From Microvirga guangxiensis (GTDB taxonomy: Bacteria > Pseudomonadota > Alphaproteobacteria > Rhizobiales > Beijerinckiaceae): 64,000 nucleotides of DNA. Every line of letters begins with the position of its first letter. The first letter of the stretch is position 1. Where the stretch lies: NCBI RefSeq assembly GCF_900102135.1, contig NZ_FMVJ01000007.1, forward strand, positions 62,001-126,000, given 5' to 3'. Shown here in pieces: positions 1 to 9,211 of this stretch. The notes beneath the pieces are model-generated. The model saw only the letters and a list, made by a program, of their open reading frames with translations. It searched no databases and was not told where the DNA came from. The position numbers and the translations under genes are program-made.

Positions 1-207
1 TCGCAATCGTTCAATCCGTGCTCGGCGATTGGAACTGACGCCCCCATCCGACGATGGACTTTTCCAAATCGCCTCTAGCTTGAGAAGCTTAGCAGTTTAA
101 AGCCGGTTCGCCCCACTCACGCCCTATTCGGAGCGAGTTTGGTGCGACATCCGGCTTGCCTTCGAGCACGCAAGGGTCATTCCTGAAAAACAAGAGGAAA
201 CCGGGAA
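1..207. other. Window edge and leader upstream of the YbdK-like gene
   Basis: Bases 3-38 read as a short open frame that would end a protein in AIVQSVLGDWN before TGA at 36-38. This could be the last codons of an upstream gene, but it is too short to support. The remainder shows no gene. A ribosome-binding stretch (GAGGAAACCGGGAA) lies just before the ATG at 208. Confidence 0.25.
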
Positions 208-1347
208 ATGAGCTGGGATTTCAAGTTCGGCATCGAGGAAGAATACTTCGTGAACGATGCCGCCAAGCGGGATGTGGCCAAGGGGAAAATCAAAGAGTTC
301 TTCACCTCATGCCGGGAGCAGCTCTCGGATGACATCCAGCCCGAGATGCTCGAGCCGCAGATCGAGATCGCGACCAAGCCGATGGTCGATTTCGCGGAGG
401 CCCGGTCGCAGCTCATGGGCATGCGCTCTTCGGTGGGCGCGATCGCCCGTGACTACAACCTGTCCATCATGGCGTCCGGCACGCATCCGCTCGCCGTCTG
501 GTCACGCGTGCGCGCCAGTGCTCAGCCGCGCTACGGCAAGGTGATGCACGATCTTCAGATGCTCGGCAGCCGCACGGTTCTGTGCGGCATGCATGTGCAT
601 GTGGAGGTGCCCGATCTCGGCGCGCGCGTCGATATCATGAACCGCATTCAGCCTTATCTCCCGCTTCTGCTCGCGCTTTCCACCTCGTCGCCGTTCTGGC
701 AGGCGCAGCGCACGGGCCTGCTCGGCTACCGTCTCGCCGCGTATCGCGAGCTGCCGCGCACCGGCCTCCCGGATCTGTTCGAGGACGCTGCGGATTATCA
801 GCGTTACATCGATACATTGGTGGCGGCCCGCGCCATCGAGAATTCGAGCTATGTCTGGTGGGTGATCCGGCCGTCGCTGAAGCATCCGACCCTCGAGCTG
901 CGCGTGGCCGACAGTTGCACGCGAGTGGACGACACCATCGCCATTGCCGCCATCTATCGCTGCCTCGTGCGCCGTTTGAGCCTCGATACCAAGCTCAATG
1001 CCGGGCAGACCGGCGCATCCCGCGCCATCAACGACGAGAACTGCTGGCGCGCCATGCGTTATGGCATCCACGGCAGCTTCGTGGACGAGAAGACCCGCAG
1101 CGCCAAGCCCGTTCGCGAATTGCTGGATGAGGTTCTCGACATGATCGAGGACGATGCCAAGGAGCTCGGCTGCGAGCGCGAGGTGGATCTCGCCCGCTGG
1201 ATCGTGGCCCGCGGCACCAGCGCCGACCGGCAGCTCACTCTCTATACCGAAGCCGTCGGCCGTGGCCTGTCGAGCCGGGATGCCCTGGCCAGGGTTGTCG
1301 ACTGGCTCTCCGCGGAAACGGTTGGGGATCTGGTCGTTCGCCATTAG
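208..1347 (+). CDS. Carboxylate-amine ligase, YbdK/GCS2 family
   Basis: This 379-residue protein matches the YbdK branch of the glutamate-cysteine ligase 2 family, which joins a carboxylate (usually gamma-glutamyl) to an amine using ATP. The N-terminal FGIEEEYFV signature (residues 7-15) carries the metal-binding acidic cluster, and CGMHVHVEV (126-134) is the conserved His-rich strand. Length is normal for the family. The ATG at 208 has a GAGG ribosome-binding site. The next gene is gshA on the same strand, so two gamma-glutamyl ligase-type enzymes sit side by side. In E. coli YbdK has only weak glutamate-cysteine ligase activity; the physiological substrate here is unknown. Confidence 0.88.
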   Translation: MSWDFKFGIEEEYFVNDAAKRDVAKGKIKEFFTSCREQLSDDIQPEMLEPQIEIATKPMVDFAEARSQLMGMRSSVGAIARDYNLSIMASGTHPLAVWSRVRASAQPRYGKVMHDLQMLGSRTVLCGMHVHVEVPDLGARVDIMNRIQPYLPLLLALSTSSPFWQAQRTGLLGYRLAAYRELPRTGLPDLFEDAADYQRYIDTLVAARAIENSSYVWWVIRPSLKHPTLELRVADSCTRVDDTIAIAAIYRCLVRRLSLDTKLNAGQTGASRAINDENCWRAMRYGIHGSFVDEKTRSAKPVRELLDEVLDMIEDDAKELGCEREVDLARWIVARGTSADRQLTLYTEAVGRGLSSRDALARVVDWLSAETVGDLVVRH

Positions 1348-1357
1348 GATGTTACAA

Positions 1358-1382
1358 CTGGCCCCACAAAATGTGGGGCCAG
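1358..1382 (+). terminator. Hairpin after the YbdK-like gene
   Basis: An 11-bp perfect stem (CTGGCCCCACA / TGTGGGGCCAG) with an AAA loop starts 11 nt after the stop codon. No U-run follows, so it may terminate weakly or protect the mRNA 3' end. A second small GCGCG/CGCGC stem followed by five T lies at 1434-1455, directly before the gshA ribosome-binding site. Confidence 0.5.
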
Positions 1383-1469
1383 GCATCATTGCAGCTTGGC
1401 CTTAATCCACCTATCTAGTCCCGACCTGAGTCGGCGCGCCTTGAACGCGCTTTTTGGATGAGGTGATGT

Positions 1470-2837
1470 ATGGCGCGGGACGTATCCGATACGACCCCCA
1501 TTGGCGCGCGTTCCGAGCTTGTCGCGTGGATCGCTGAAGGCGAGAAGCCGCGCGAGACGTGGCGGTTGGGCACCGAGCACGAGAAGGTTCCTTTCTACAA
1601 GGCCGATACCAGTCCCGTTCCCTACGACGGAGGCAAAGGCATTCGCGCGCTGTTGGAGGGTCTGCAGGAGCGCACCGGCTGGTCGCCCATCATGGAAGAC
1701 GACCATCCCATCGGTCTCTTCGACGAGAAGGGCGGCGCAATCTCGCTGGAGCCCGGCGGACAGTTCGAGCTCTCCGGCGCGCCGCTGAAGACTTTGCATG
1801 AGACTGCCGCTGAAACCGCGCAGCACATCGCCGACGCAAAGGCGGTCGGCGAGAAACTCGGCATCGATTTCCTCACCCTGGGCATGAGCCCGTTGTGGAC
1901 GCGCGCCGAGACGCCGGTGATGCCCAAGAAGCGCTATGGCATCATGACGAACTACATGCCGAAGGTCGGCAGCTTGGGCCTCGACATGATGTACCGCACG
2001 TCCACCGTGCAGGTGAACATGGACTATGCGTCCGAGGCGGACATGGTGAAGAAGCTGCGCGTGTCGCTGGCGCTGCAGCCCATCGCGACGGCGATCTTCG
2101 CCAACTCGCCATTCACCGACGGCAAGCCCAACGGTTTCCTCTCCATGCGCTCCGAGATCTGGCGCGACACGGACAGGGACCGCACGGGCATGATGGCCTT
2201 CGCGTTCGAGGATGGTTTCGGCTACGAGCGCTATGTGGATTGGGCGCTCGATGTGCCGATGTATTTCGTCAAGCGCGACGAGACCTATCATGATGTGGCA
2301 GGCGCCTCGTTCCGCGATCTTCTCGCGGGCAAGCTCTCGCAGTTGCCGGGGGAGCGCGCCGTGCGCTCCGACTGGGCCAACCATGTCTCGACGCTGTTTC
2401 CTGAAGTGCGCCTGAAGCGCTATCTCGAGATGCGCGGAGCCGATGTGGGCAATATCGAGCACATCGTTGCGCTCTCCGCGTTCTGGACCGGATTGCTCTA
2501 CGACGAGGCGGCGCTCGACGGGGCCTGGGAACTGGTGAAAGGATGGAGCGCAGAACAGCGGGAGCAGCTGCGCGCCGATGTGCCGAAGCTTGCCTTGAAG
2601 GCAACAATTGCAGGGCGCTTCGTGCAGGATGTCGCTCGCGATGCCGTTGCGCTGTCGCGCGAAGGCCTCAAGCGCCGTGCCTGTCTTGATGGGGCAGGGC
2701 AGGACGAGACGAAGCACCTCGCCTACGCCGAGAAGGTCGTTCTTTCAGGGTGGACGTCAGCGGAGCGTTTGCTGGAGCGCTATCATGGCGCTTGGGGCGG
2801 ATCGGTGAATCCTGCCTTTACGGAATGTGTGTTCTGA
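1470..2837 (+). CDS. gshA: Glutamate-cysteine ligase, plant/alphaproteobacterial type
   Basis: The 455-residue product is the first enzyme of glutathione synthesis and makes gamma-glutamylcysteine from glutamate and cysteine with ATP in the cytoplasm. RLGTEHEKVPFY (32-43) and SLEPGGQFELSGAP (92-105) are hallmarks of the class found in plants and alphaproteobacteria rather than the E. coli GshA class. The start ATG follows GAGGTGATGT. The C terminus ends in CVF, and the last gene-proximal region is normal. gshB is not in the window. A 9-bp inverted repeat (2847-2855 / 2878-2886) follows the gene. Confidence 0.93.
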   Translation: MARDVSDTTPIGARSELVAWIAEGEKPRETWRLGTEHEKVPFYKADTSPVPYDGGKGIRALLEGLQERTGWSPIMEDDHPIGLFDEKGGAISLEPGGQFELSGAPLKTLHETAAETAQHIADAKAVGEKLGIDFLTLGMSPLWTRAETPVMPKKRYGIMTNYMPKVGSLGLDMMYRTSTVQVNMDYASEADMVKKLRVSLALQPIATAIFANSPFTDGKPNGFLSMRSEIWRDTDRDRTGMMAFAFEDGFGYERYVDWALDVPMYFVKRDETYHDVAGASFRDLLAGKLSQLPGERAVRSDWANHVSTLFPEVRLKRYLEMRGADVGNIEHIVALSAFWTGLLYDEAALDGAWELVKGWSAEQREQLRADVPKLALKATIAGRFVQDVARDAVALSREGLKRRACLDGAGQDETKHLAYAEKVVLSGWTSAERLLERYHGAWGGSVNPAFTECVF

Positions 2838-2846
2838 GTCCTTAGG

Positions 2847-2886
2847 GCTCCTCAGGCTGAGTTGTAGAAGGTGCAGACTGAGGAGC
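2847..2886 (+). terminator. Inverted repeat downstream of gshA
   Basis: GCTCCTCAG and CTGAGGAGC form a 9-bp stem around a 22-nt loop, 10 nt after the gshA stop. There is no T-run, so function as a terminator is only likely. Confidence 0.35.
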
Positions 2887-2986
2887 GCGCGATCATAGAT
2901 TTTGTTGATATGATATAAAATAATGTTATCAATAGAGGCCTTGTTGTCCGGTAGAACCGGTTACTCTGCTAAAAGGTCTCTGTTCG
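2887..2986 (+). promoter_or_regulatory. AT-rich promoter region of the first RTX gene
   Basis: Bases 2897-2936 are strikingly AT-rich (TTTTGTTGATATGATATAAA then ATAATGTTATCAATA) in an otherwise GC-rich genome. This suggests a promoter or a silencer-binding patch. A small CCGGT-AGA-ACCGG hairpin lies at 2948-2960, and AAAGG sits about 10 nt before the ATG at 2987. No clean -35/-10 pair can be fixed by eye. Confidence 0.4.
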
Positions 2987-5500
2987 ATGTCCAAGAGCTC
3001 GAAGCTCCCGAAGGTCCCTACCTCAAAGAAGCTCATTGCCAAGCCTGTGCTTTCCCCGAGCTTTGTGGCCGCAAACGGTGCCTCGATCCCCGACGGTGAC
3101 ACCTTTGTCGGCACTGGAACCGAGGCGACCTCTTTAACAGATGTTACCCTTGTTGCCGGTGCAGAATATGTTTTGACCGAGGGAGTCGATGCTGTGACGG
3201 GTACTGTCGATGACGACAGCATCCTCGCAGCACCAGGTGCGCTGAGCCCCCTTGACGAGATCGATGGTGGGGCAGGCAACGACACTCTCAAACTGACTGA
3301 CGGCGGAATTCATTCCCTGTACACCGTCGGTAAATTCACCAGCGTCGAGACCATCCTAGGTTCCGACACCGATGACAGCATAAGTCTCAGGGCAGATCAG
3401 TTGCAGGATGTGAAGCTCATCGATGGTGGCGAGAACCATTCGGAATGGGGTGACCGTATCTTCATTGAGGGGACCACCATCGACCTGACGGGCATAACAA
3501 TCCAGAATGTCGAGAATATCTATTTGATTTCAGACGGCGCGACTATCACGGTCGAGGACATCGCCAAAGTCAAGCTGATCGATGGGCGCTCAACCAGTGA
3601 TGACAAGCTAATTGTCACTCATGGCATTCTGTCGGATGCGGAGCTCCAGGAGTTGCATGATCGGGGCATCGACACGATCTTCGATGAAAGCGGCGAGAGA
3701 AGCACCAATACTGCTCCCACAATCGGCGGTCTCAACGGAGATACAGTCAAGACCTCGGCTGGTGGAACCGCTCTTCTCGACCTTGGCGGGAATGCGACGG
3801 TCACGAGCGATGACCCTACCTTGGATGGGTTGGAAGTCATAAGCTATTCATCCGGCGAGTTTCAACTCGGCATTCAGACCAGACCCAATGAAGTCGAACT
3901 GACCGACGGATACAACTGGTTGAGTGGTGTCATCATCGATGGCATCGAGATCGGCTATCTCGCATCGGATAATGGTGGATGGTATTTGAACATAGCATTC
4001 AACGAGAAGGCCACGCCAGCGCGGATTGAGAAACTGCTGAGCGCGTTGAGCTACACCAATCTGTCCCCCGACCCGAACATCTCCGAGACGCACTACGTTG
4101 AGGTCATTGTAGCGGACAAAGGCGGGCGCATAGCAGAGGCTACCGTTGCAGTCACCATTGAGCCATCAACAACATCGGAACCGAATGGCTCTCCGACCGA
4201 TCTCGAACTGAATGGAACAACCATCCTTGAGAACTCCGCGGGCGGTACGAAGATCGGCAGTTTCTGGGCGGCCAGTGAGCCAAATGCTTATCTGACCTAC
4301 GAGATTCTTCTTAGCGACGGCACCTGGGGCGATACGGACGGGCGCTTCGTCATCTACGGCGATGACCTTGAGGTCGCCGACGGTGCCGTGCTCGATTATG
4401 AGACACAGGCCTCTCACACCATCACCATTCGGGTCACGGACGAAGCGGGCCAGAGTGCGCAAAAGACCTTCACCATCACCGTGGGCGACGTGTCTCCCGA
4501 GCAGATCAACGGCACACCTGGCCGCGATAGCCTTGTCGGTGGCGCGGGCAAGGACATCCTGAATGGGGGAGCGGATGCCGACACGATGGTGGGCGGCGCC
4601 GGCGACGACGTCTACCATGTGGATGACGCCGGTGATGTCATCATCGACACTTCCGGTGACGATGTGGTGCTCACAACCGTAGACTATGTAGCGCATGACG
4701 GTATCGAGGACATCATCGCAGGCGGCGACGCCGTGTATCTGACCGGCAATGCCGGCAACAACGCCATCGAGGCCAACAGCAGCGATAACGTGATCAATGG
4801 ACTCGGTGGCGACGACAGGCTGTACGGCGAGAGCGGCAACGATACGATGGATGGCGGCGACGGCAACGACATGCTGAATGGCGGCACCGGCAACGACCGC
4901 ATGATCGGCGGATCAGGCAACGACATCTATCATGTGGACAGCAAGGGCGACGTGGTCGTCGAAGCCAAGAACGGCGGCACGGACCTTGTTTACAGCGCGG
5001 TCAGCTACACGCTTGCCTCGAACCTCGAGAACCTCGTCGGCACCGGCGCGGCAGCGCTCACTTTGATGGGCAACAGCCTCGCCAACGGCATTCTCGGCAA
5101 CGACGCCAAGAACACGATCAAAGGCGGCGCAGGAAATGACACCGTCAACGGCGGCGGTGGCAACGACGTGCTCTATGGCGGCAAGGGCAAGGACGTGTTC
5201 GTGTTCAACACGCCGCTGAACAAGAAAACCAACAAGGACAAGATCGCGGACTGGTCGGCCCGGGACGACGTGATCCATCTGGAGAACCAGGTGTTCACGG
5301 CGCTGAAGGCGGGAAAGCTCGGCAAAAGCTCGTTCGTGCTCGGCGACAAGGCGAAGGACAAGAACGACTTCGTCGGCTACAACAAGAAGACGGGCGATCT
5401 CTGGTATGACGCCAACGGCAGCAAGGCGGGCGGCCAGGTGGTGTTCGCCAATATCGGCAAGGACAAGAAGATCGCCTTCAACGATTTCTTCGTCATCTGA
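2987..5500 (+). CDS. RTX calcium-binding protein with cadherin-like domains
   Basis: This 837-residue protein has no Sec signal peptide and ends in a type I secretion module, so it is expected outside the cell. Residues ~1-250 hold beta-rich sequence with isolated GGAGNDT motifs. Residues ~245-505 contain two cadherin-like stretches (NTAPTIGGLNG; NGSPTDLELNG with DYETQASHTITIRV). About residues 505-740 carry GGxGxDxxx calcium-binding nonapeptides such as GGSGNDIYHV. The last ~95 residues (NKDKIADW to FFVI) are almost the same as in the RTX-glycosidase at 11171-13591. No type I ABC, MFP or TolC gene is nearby. Ligand and role are unknown; adhesin or matrix protein is an inference. The protein is very acidic, as usual for RTX proteins. 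Confidence 0.88.
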   Translation: MSKSSKLPKVPTSKKLIAKPVLSPSFVAANGASIPDGDTFVGTGTEATSLTDVTLVAGAEYVLTEGVDAVTGTVDDDSILAAPGALSPLDEIDGGAGNDTLKLTDGGIHSLYTVGKFTSVETILGSDTDDSISLRADQLQDVKLIDGGENHSEWGDRIFIEGTTIDLTGITIQNVENIYLISDGATITVEDIAKVKLIDGRSTSDDKLIVTHGILSDAELQELHDRGIDTIFDESGERSTNTAPTIGGLNGDTVKTSAGGTALLDLGGNATVTSDDPTLDGLEVISYSSGEFQLGIQTRPNEVELTDGYNWLSGVIIDGIEIGYLASDNGGWYLNIAFNEKATPARIEKLLSALSYTNLSPDPNISETHYVEVIVADKGGRIAEATVAVTIEPSTTSEPNGSPTDLELNGTTILENSAGGTKIGSFWAASEPNAYLTYEILLSDGTWGDTDGRFVIYGDDLEVADGAVLDYETQASHTITIRVTDEAGQSAQKTFTITVGDVSPEQINGTPGRDSLVGGAGKDILNGGADADTMVGGAGDDVYHVDDAGDVIIDTSGDDVVLTTVDYVAHDGIEDIIAGGDAVYLTGNAGNNAIEANSSDNVINGLGGDDRLYGESGNDTMDGGDGNDMLNGGTGNDRMIGGSGNDIYHVDSKGDVVVEAKNGGTDLVYSAVSYTLASNLENLVGTGAAALTLMGNSLANGILGNDAKNTIKGGAGNDTVNGGGGNDVLYGGKGKDVFVFNTPLNKKTNKDKIADWSARDDVIHLENQVFTALKAGKLGKSSFVLGDKAKDKNDFVGYNKKTGDLWYDANGSKAGGQVVFANIGKDKKIAFNDFFVI

Positions 5501-5512
5501 TATGCGCATGAA

Positions 5513-5546
5513 AAGACGCGGATCTCCCATGGGAGATCCGCGTCTT
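5513..5546. terminator. 34-nt perfect palindrome, bidirectional terminator
   Basis: AAGACGCGGATCTCCCA joined to its exact reverse complement lies between the convergent RTX gene (ends 5500) and autotransporter gene (ends 5562). On the minus strand the stem is followed by TTTT; on the plus strand by CATTTCTG. It probably terminates both transcripts. Confidence 0.75.
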
Positions 5547-5561
5547 CATTTCTGTTGCCGA

Positions 5562-8336
5562 TCAGAAGCGGATGTTGAGGCCGCCTCTGACTGTGTGCTC
5601 CTGATCACGCCGGCCCATGGTGCCGGAATATGACACGTTCAACGTCACGTTCTTCGCGACTTCCCAGTTCAGGCCGGCTTCGACCACGAGGCTGTCCCGG
5701 TCGATGGGGGCGCCTGTGACCGGGAACGGGCGGCCGTCGCCCACATAAGAGAACGTGGCTTTCGGCACGATGTCGCCGAAGGCGTGACGCCAGCCGAGCA
5801 GCCCCTTGAAGGTGATGGCGCCAGCGCTGGTCGGCATGGTGGCGACGAGGCGTGCGCCCAGGGTCGAATAGGTGGTGTCGAAGGAATGAACGTCGCCTGT
5901 TACTGCGAGTTCGGAGCCTTCCTCCCACACGCCGCGGCCTGCCACATGCACATGCGCCAGTCCCGCGAAAGGCTCCAGCATCACCCGGTCGCTGAGCATG
6001 ATCTCATAGCCGACCTCGCCGAATGCCTGGATCGAATCCACGGAGCTGTCGGAGCGATTGGTGCCGGAGAAGCCCGTGAAGCGGATGTCGCGGACCATAT
6101 CCACTTCATGATGGGCATAGGCTACGCCACCGCGCAGGTTGAGCGCCCCGAACGCGGCGGAACCGTAAACGCCGATATGCATGCTCTCCACATTGCCGCC
6201 TGAGGCGAGTGCGGCGAAGTCCAGATCCGTCGAGAAATATCCTGCCGCGATCCCGAGGCGATACGGCGTGCCGAACCCGCTGTCGACGCCGAACACGAGG
6301 CCAGCCGTGCTGCGCTCCAAGGCATAGGACGTCGGCGTGGCATCCGTGGAGCCCCAGGAGCCGATGGCCTTGGCCCACATGGTCCAATCGTGGGTCGTCT
6401 GCGGAACGGAAACCGGAATGCGCGTGGTGTTCGCCGCCTGTCCGGGCAGATCGACAGCATATCCCGCTGTGACGAACTCTGAAGCGACTAAGTTCGGAAT
6501 GCCTTCCGAGCACCGCAAGCGGCAAAGCACTGCTGACCTGAAGAGATCGTCATGCACCAGGATCGTGCCCATGGCGCTGACGATAGGCGCTCCGGAAGTT
6601 TGATCGAGGACGAAGGGAAGCTCGTCCTCCGTCACCGTATCGAAGGGGCGAGGCGCAGGGCGATTGTTGGGGAGCGGGCGCTCGCGACGCATGAGGACGA
6701 GATAGATGTTGTTGCCGTCCTTGCTCAGCACGGGACTGAAGAACGCCAAGTTCGTCGTCACGTCAGAGAACTGGCCCGTAACGCCGCCTTTGGCCGTGAG
6801 AATAGTCCAGCGGCTGCCGGGAATGTAGTTCCCCGGCAATGCATTCACCTGCACGGTGCCACCCTGAACACGCGCCGTGCCGTCGGCTACGATCCTGTCG
6901 CTCTCTTGCGATGCATTGAGATCGATCTTGTAGATTGTACCATTCGCGATGAGGACATTGCCGGTAACCGCAAGCGAGCCGATGCCGTTCATGCCCGGCG
7001 ACAAGGTGCTTCCGGAGCGCGCATCGATGCCGCCGATGGTGCCCGAGCCGCCGAGTGTTGCGCCATCATAGACAATCATGGATGAGCCGCGCATGGTCCC
7101 CGTCACCATCAGGCCGCCTTCGCGCACATGCCAGGGCATGGTGCTGTCATTCGTGCCGGTGACGGTCCAGGTCGACGTGCCGACCTTCTCGTAGTTCTCG
7201 AAGTTGCGGTATTGTGCAGCCGCGCCGATAAGGGCGGAATCGAACGATGCGTTGACGGCGCCTCCCAGCGTGAAAGTATCCACGCCTGCGCCTGCATCGA
7301 CGAAGCCGGTAATGTTGGAGGTCGCGCCGATCAGGAACGTATCGTTGCCGGCGCCGAGTTCGGCCGCTGCACCTCCGCTGAGATTGGAAATGCGGCCGAA
7401 GTTTTCAATGCGCTCATCCCCGTCGTCGAACCTGAACGTTTGGGCTTTTCCGCTTTCTATCACACCCCCGACTTCATTGATGATCGTGGTGGTCTCGCCC
7501 GCCTTGCTGTAGACCCATATGCCGTAAGCATCCGTTTCCGAGGTGCGGATCGTTCCACGATTGATGATGAGATTATTCGTCCCGAGGCCGACCTTGAGCC
7601 CACGCGCTTCAATGCCGAAAGTGGTGACGCTGCCGGAATTGATGATCGTGTTGTTGCTGCCATAGGCGCGCATGGCGTTGCCCACGGAGCCGGACGTTCT
7701 GATGCTGCCGCGATTGGTCACTGAGTTCCCATCGCCATCCGCCCGCATTCCTTCGGAGCCGGATCCCTCCGTTTGAATCGAGCCGCTGCTTATCAGAATA
7801 TTGCCGTTGCCTTTCGCGAACATTCCGAAAGCCGACGCGCCGCTTCCGGTATGGATGATGCCGTTGTTGGTCAGCACATTTCGATGACCTTCGGCACGCA
7901 TTGCTTCTGCTGAGGCTCCGCTCGTGCGAACCTGGCCTTCATTGATCATGATGCCGTCGTTGCCGACAATCTCCAGCGCATCCGTGGAGTTGCCGTCGGT
8001 CGTCATCGTGCCTTTGTTGGTGATGGTGATCGTGTCGCCTCGGCCCAGAAGGCCGCTGTAGGTATCCCCGTTCACAACGGCATCCCCTTCATTGAGGATG
8101 GAGCCGCCGCCGATTACCTGGGCCAATGGCTTGGCGTTGCTGACGGAACTGCCGGAGCAAACTACGTCATTTCCGGTTTGAACGCAGGCCGCATAACCGG
8201 TTTCCGTAAAGATGATTGAGGATACGGAGCTGAACAGAACCAGACGGACAAGATGGGTGAAAGACGTTGTGGTCTTTGAATGTCCAAAGCGATTGAAGGC
8301 GGTTGCAACAGCGTTTATGCAGCACATAGGCTTCAC
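5562..8336 (-). CDS. Autotransporter with outer-membrane beta-barrel
   Basis: This 924-residue protein is a classical type Va autotransporter. An extended signal region (about 1-50, ending ETGYAA) leads to a beta-helical passenger. Between residues ~100 and 280 seven units of about 25 residues recur, each with I-x-N-x-G-x-I-x-T, with the Asn (or Ser) at 107, 132, 157, 183, 208, 233 and 259. A conserved passenger-end region (GSGTIGGIDARSGSTLSPG) precedes the translocator barrel at about 660-924, ending in GGLNIRF with the typical terminal Phe. Start may be GTG 8336 or ATG 8327. No protease or lipase motif is seen; adhesion is a guess. Confidence 0.88.
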   Translation of the reverse strand: MKPMCCINAVATAFNRFGHSKTTTSFTHLVRLVLFSSVSSIIFTETGYAACVQTGNDVVCSGSSVSNAKPLAQVIGGGSILNEGDAVVNGDTYSGLLGRGDTITITNKGTMTTDGNSTDALEIVGNDGIMINEGQVRTSGASAEAMRAEGHRNVLTNNGIIHTGSGASAFGMFAKGNGNILISSGSIQTEGSGSEGMRADGDGNSVTNRGSIRTSGSVGNAMRAYGSNNTIINSGSVTTFGIEARGLKVGLGTNNLIINRGTIRTSETDAYGIWVYSKAGETTTIINEVGGVIESGKAQTFRFDDGDERIENFGRISNLSGGAAAELGAGNDTFLIGATSNITGFVDAGAGVDTFTLGGAVNASFDSALIGAAAQYRNFENYEKVGTSTWTVTGTNDSTMPWHVREGGLMVTGTMRGSSMIVYDGATLGGSGTIGGIDARSGSTLSPGMNGIGSLAVTGNVLIANGTIYKIDLNASQESDRIVADGTARVQGGTVQVNALPGNYIPGSRWTILTAKGGVTGQFSDVTTNLAFFSPVLSKDGNNIYLVLMRRERPLPNNRPAPRPFDTVTEDELPFVLDQTSGAPIVSAMGTILVHDDLFRSAVLCRLRCSEGIPNLVASEFVTAGYAVDLPGQAANTTRIPVSVPQTTHDWTMWAKAIGSWGSTDATPTSYALERSTAGLVFGVDSGFGTPYRLGIAAGYFSTDLDFAALASGGNVESMHIGVYGSAAFGALNLRGGVAYAHHEVDMVRDIRFTGFSGTNRSDSSVDSIQAFGEVGYEIMLSDRVMLEPFAGLAHVHVAGRGVWEEGSELAVTGDVHSFDTTYSTLGARLVATMPTSAGAITFKGLLGWRHAFGDIVPKATFSYVGDGRPFPVTGAPIDRDSLVVEAGLNWEVAKNVTLNVSYSGTMGRRDQEHTVRGGLNIRF

Positions 8337-8748
8337 ACCTGACCCATTTGATTACTTCAAGCATGGCCATCTAGGCAGCTCTCGATGCTCGCCACCTCTC
8401 TAAACGGAGGGGTTTTTGTTCTTCAGTGAAGAAAAAAATCTTGATAAGCTGGCGGAACTTTTTGCCAAGTTCTGTAACGGCATTTCACGGGTTAGGCCTG
8501 GCGCTGCAGCAGCCTGAAACAGCGGAAGGTCGGGCCCATGCAAAAGATCCGTTGGCCTACCGAACGCCAGGTTCCCTTAGGTCGCTTCAGCTGTTGTCCT
8601 TGCCCAAACCATCCCTCTTTTCAGTGGGAGCAAGAACTATCTCGTGAAACCTGCTTCTTATGGTCACGATCGGGCTTTTCACTCTTGACGGAATAGAGTT
8701 GCATGGAGTCCAGTCGAACATGTTTCAAAGCGGCTGCGGGAGAGTCAG
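8337..8748. other. 412-bp intergenic region, divergent promoters
   Basis: This region separates the autotransporter (minus) from a small secreted protein (plus). A 73-codon open frame at 8426-8647 has neither a clear ribosome-binding site nor a protein-like composition and was not called. No RNA gene or repeat was recognised. The promoters of both genes must lie here. GGGAGAG at ~8737 is the ribosome-binding site for the ATG at 8749. Confidence 0.4.
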
Positions 8749-9039
8749 ATGCGCCATTTCGTGATCATTGCCATTCTGGCCGGCCTGACGGGTTCAGCCT
8801 TTGCCCAGGGAGCGGCACCGGCGGCTCAAGGCCTGCAGATCACGGTGCGGCCCTCCGGTTACGACACCGAGGCGAACGATGCCCTGAAGCGGCAGGAGAA
8901 GCTGCTCAGGCGCCTGGAGCAGAGCAATCATATGATCCGCTCCATCTGCATCAATTGCGGGGATGCGTGGAAGCACCAGATCTACGAGCCCTTCAACCCC
9001 TATGCGTCCCTGAACCCCTCGGCGCGTCCCACGGAATAA
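8749..9039 (+). CDS. Small secreted protein of unknown function
   Basis: The product has 96 residues. Residues 1-20 (MRHFVIIAILAGLTGSAFAQ) form a clear Sec signal peptide with an AFAQ cleavage site. The mature ~75 residues include an acidic/basic helix (TEANDALKRQEKLLRRLEQS) and a CINCGD motif with two Cys that could bind metal or form a disulfide. I do not recognise the family. A good GGGAGAG ribosome-binding site supports the start. The following sugE-like gene is 172 nt downstream, so co-transcription is uncertain. Confidence 0.7.
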   Translation: MRHFVIIAILAGLTGSAFAQGAAPAAQGLQITVRPSGYDTEANDALKRQEKLLRRLEQSNHMIRSICINCGDAWKHQIYEPFNPYASLNPSARPTE

Positions 9040-9184
9040 CCGGGGCACTCGCTTCATGCGCAAGGTCTTCCTTCGGTCTTTTCTCGGCAATTCTGCAACC
9101 TTGGCCTCTATTGAGGCGCATGCCGTAGCCTTGTATAAGGATGAATGCGCTTGGGGGGCCTCGCGTTATCACTCGGGAAGGGGT

Positions 9185-9200
9185 GTCACCGAATGGTGAC
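9185..9200 (+). promoter_or_regulatory. Hairpin just upstream of the sugE-like start
   Basis: GTCACC-GAAT-GGTGAC forms a perfect 6-bp stem ending 11 nt before the ATG at 9212. It lies where a ribosome would load, so it could control translation. It does not match what I know of guanidine-I, -II or -III riboswitches: no ACGR hairpin loops and no guanidine-I core. Confidence 0.35.
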
Positions 9201-9211
9201 GTGAGACCTGT

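Noticed and set aside
4500..5200. A CRISPR-like array of short repeats
   Set aside because: These are in-frame codons of RTX nonapeptides (GGxGxDxxx), not spaced DNA repeats.
8426..8647. A 73-codon open frame in the autotransporter upstream region
   Set aside because: There is no ribosome-binding site or recognisable family, and its composition is that of non-coding DNA.
9040..9211. A guanidine riboswitch upstream of sugE
   Set aside because: The leader lacks the ACGR hairpin loops of guanidine-II and the conserved cores of guanidine-I and -III as I know them; only a simple 6-bp hairpin is visible.
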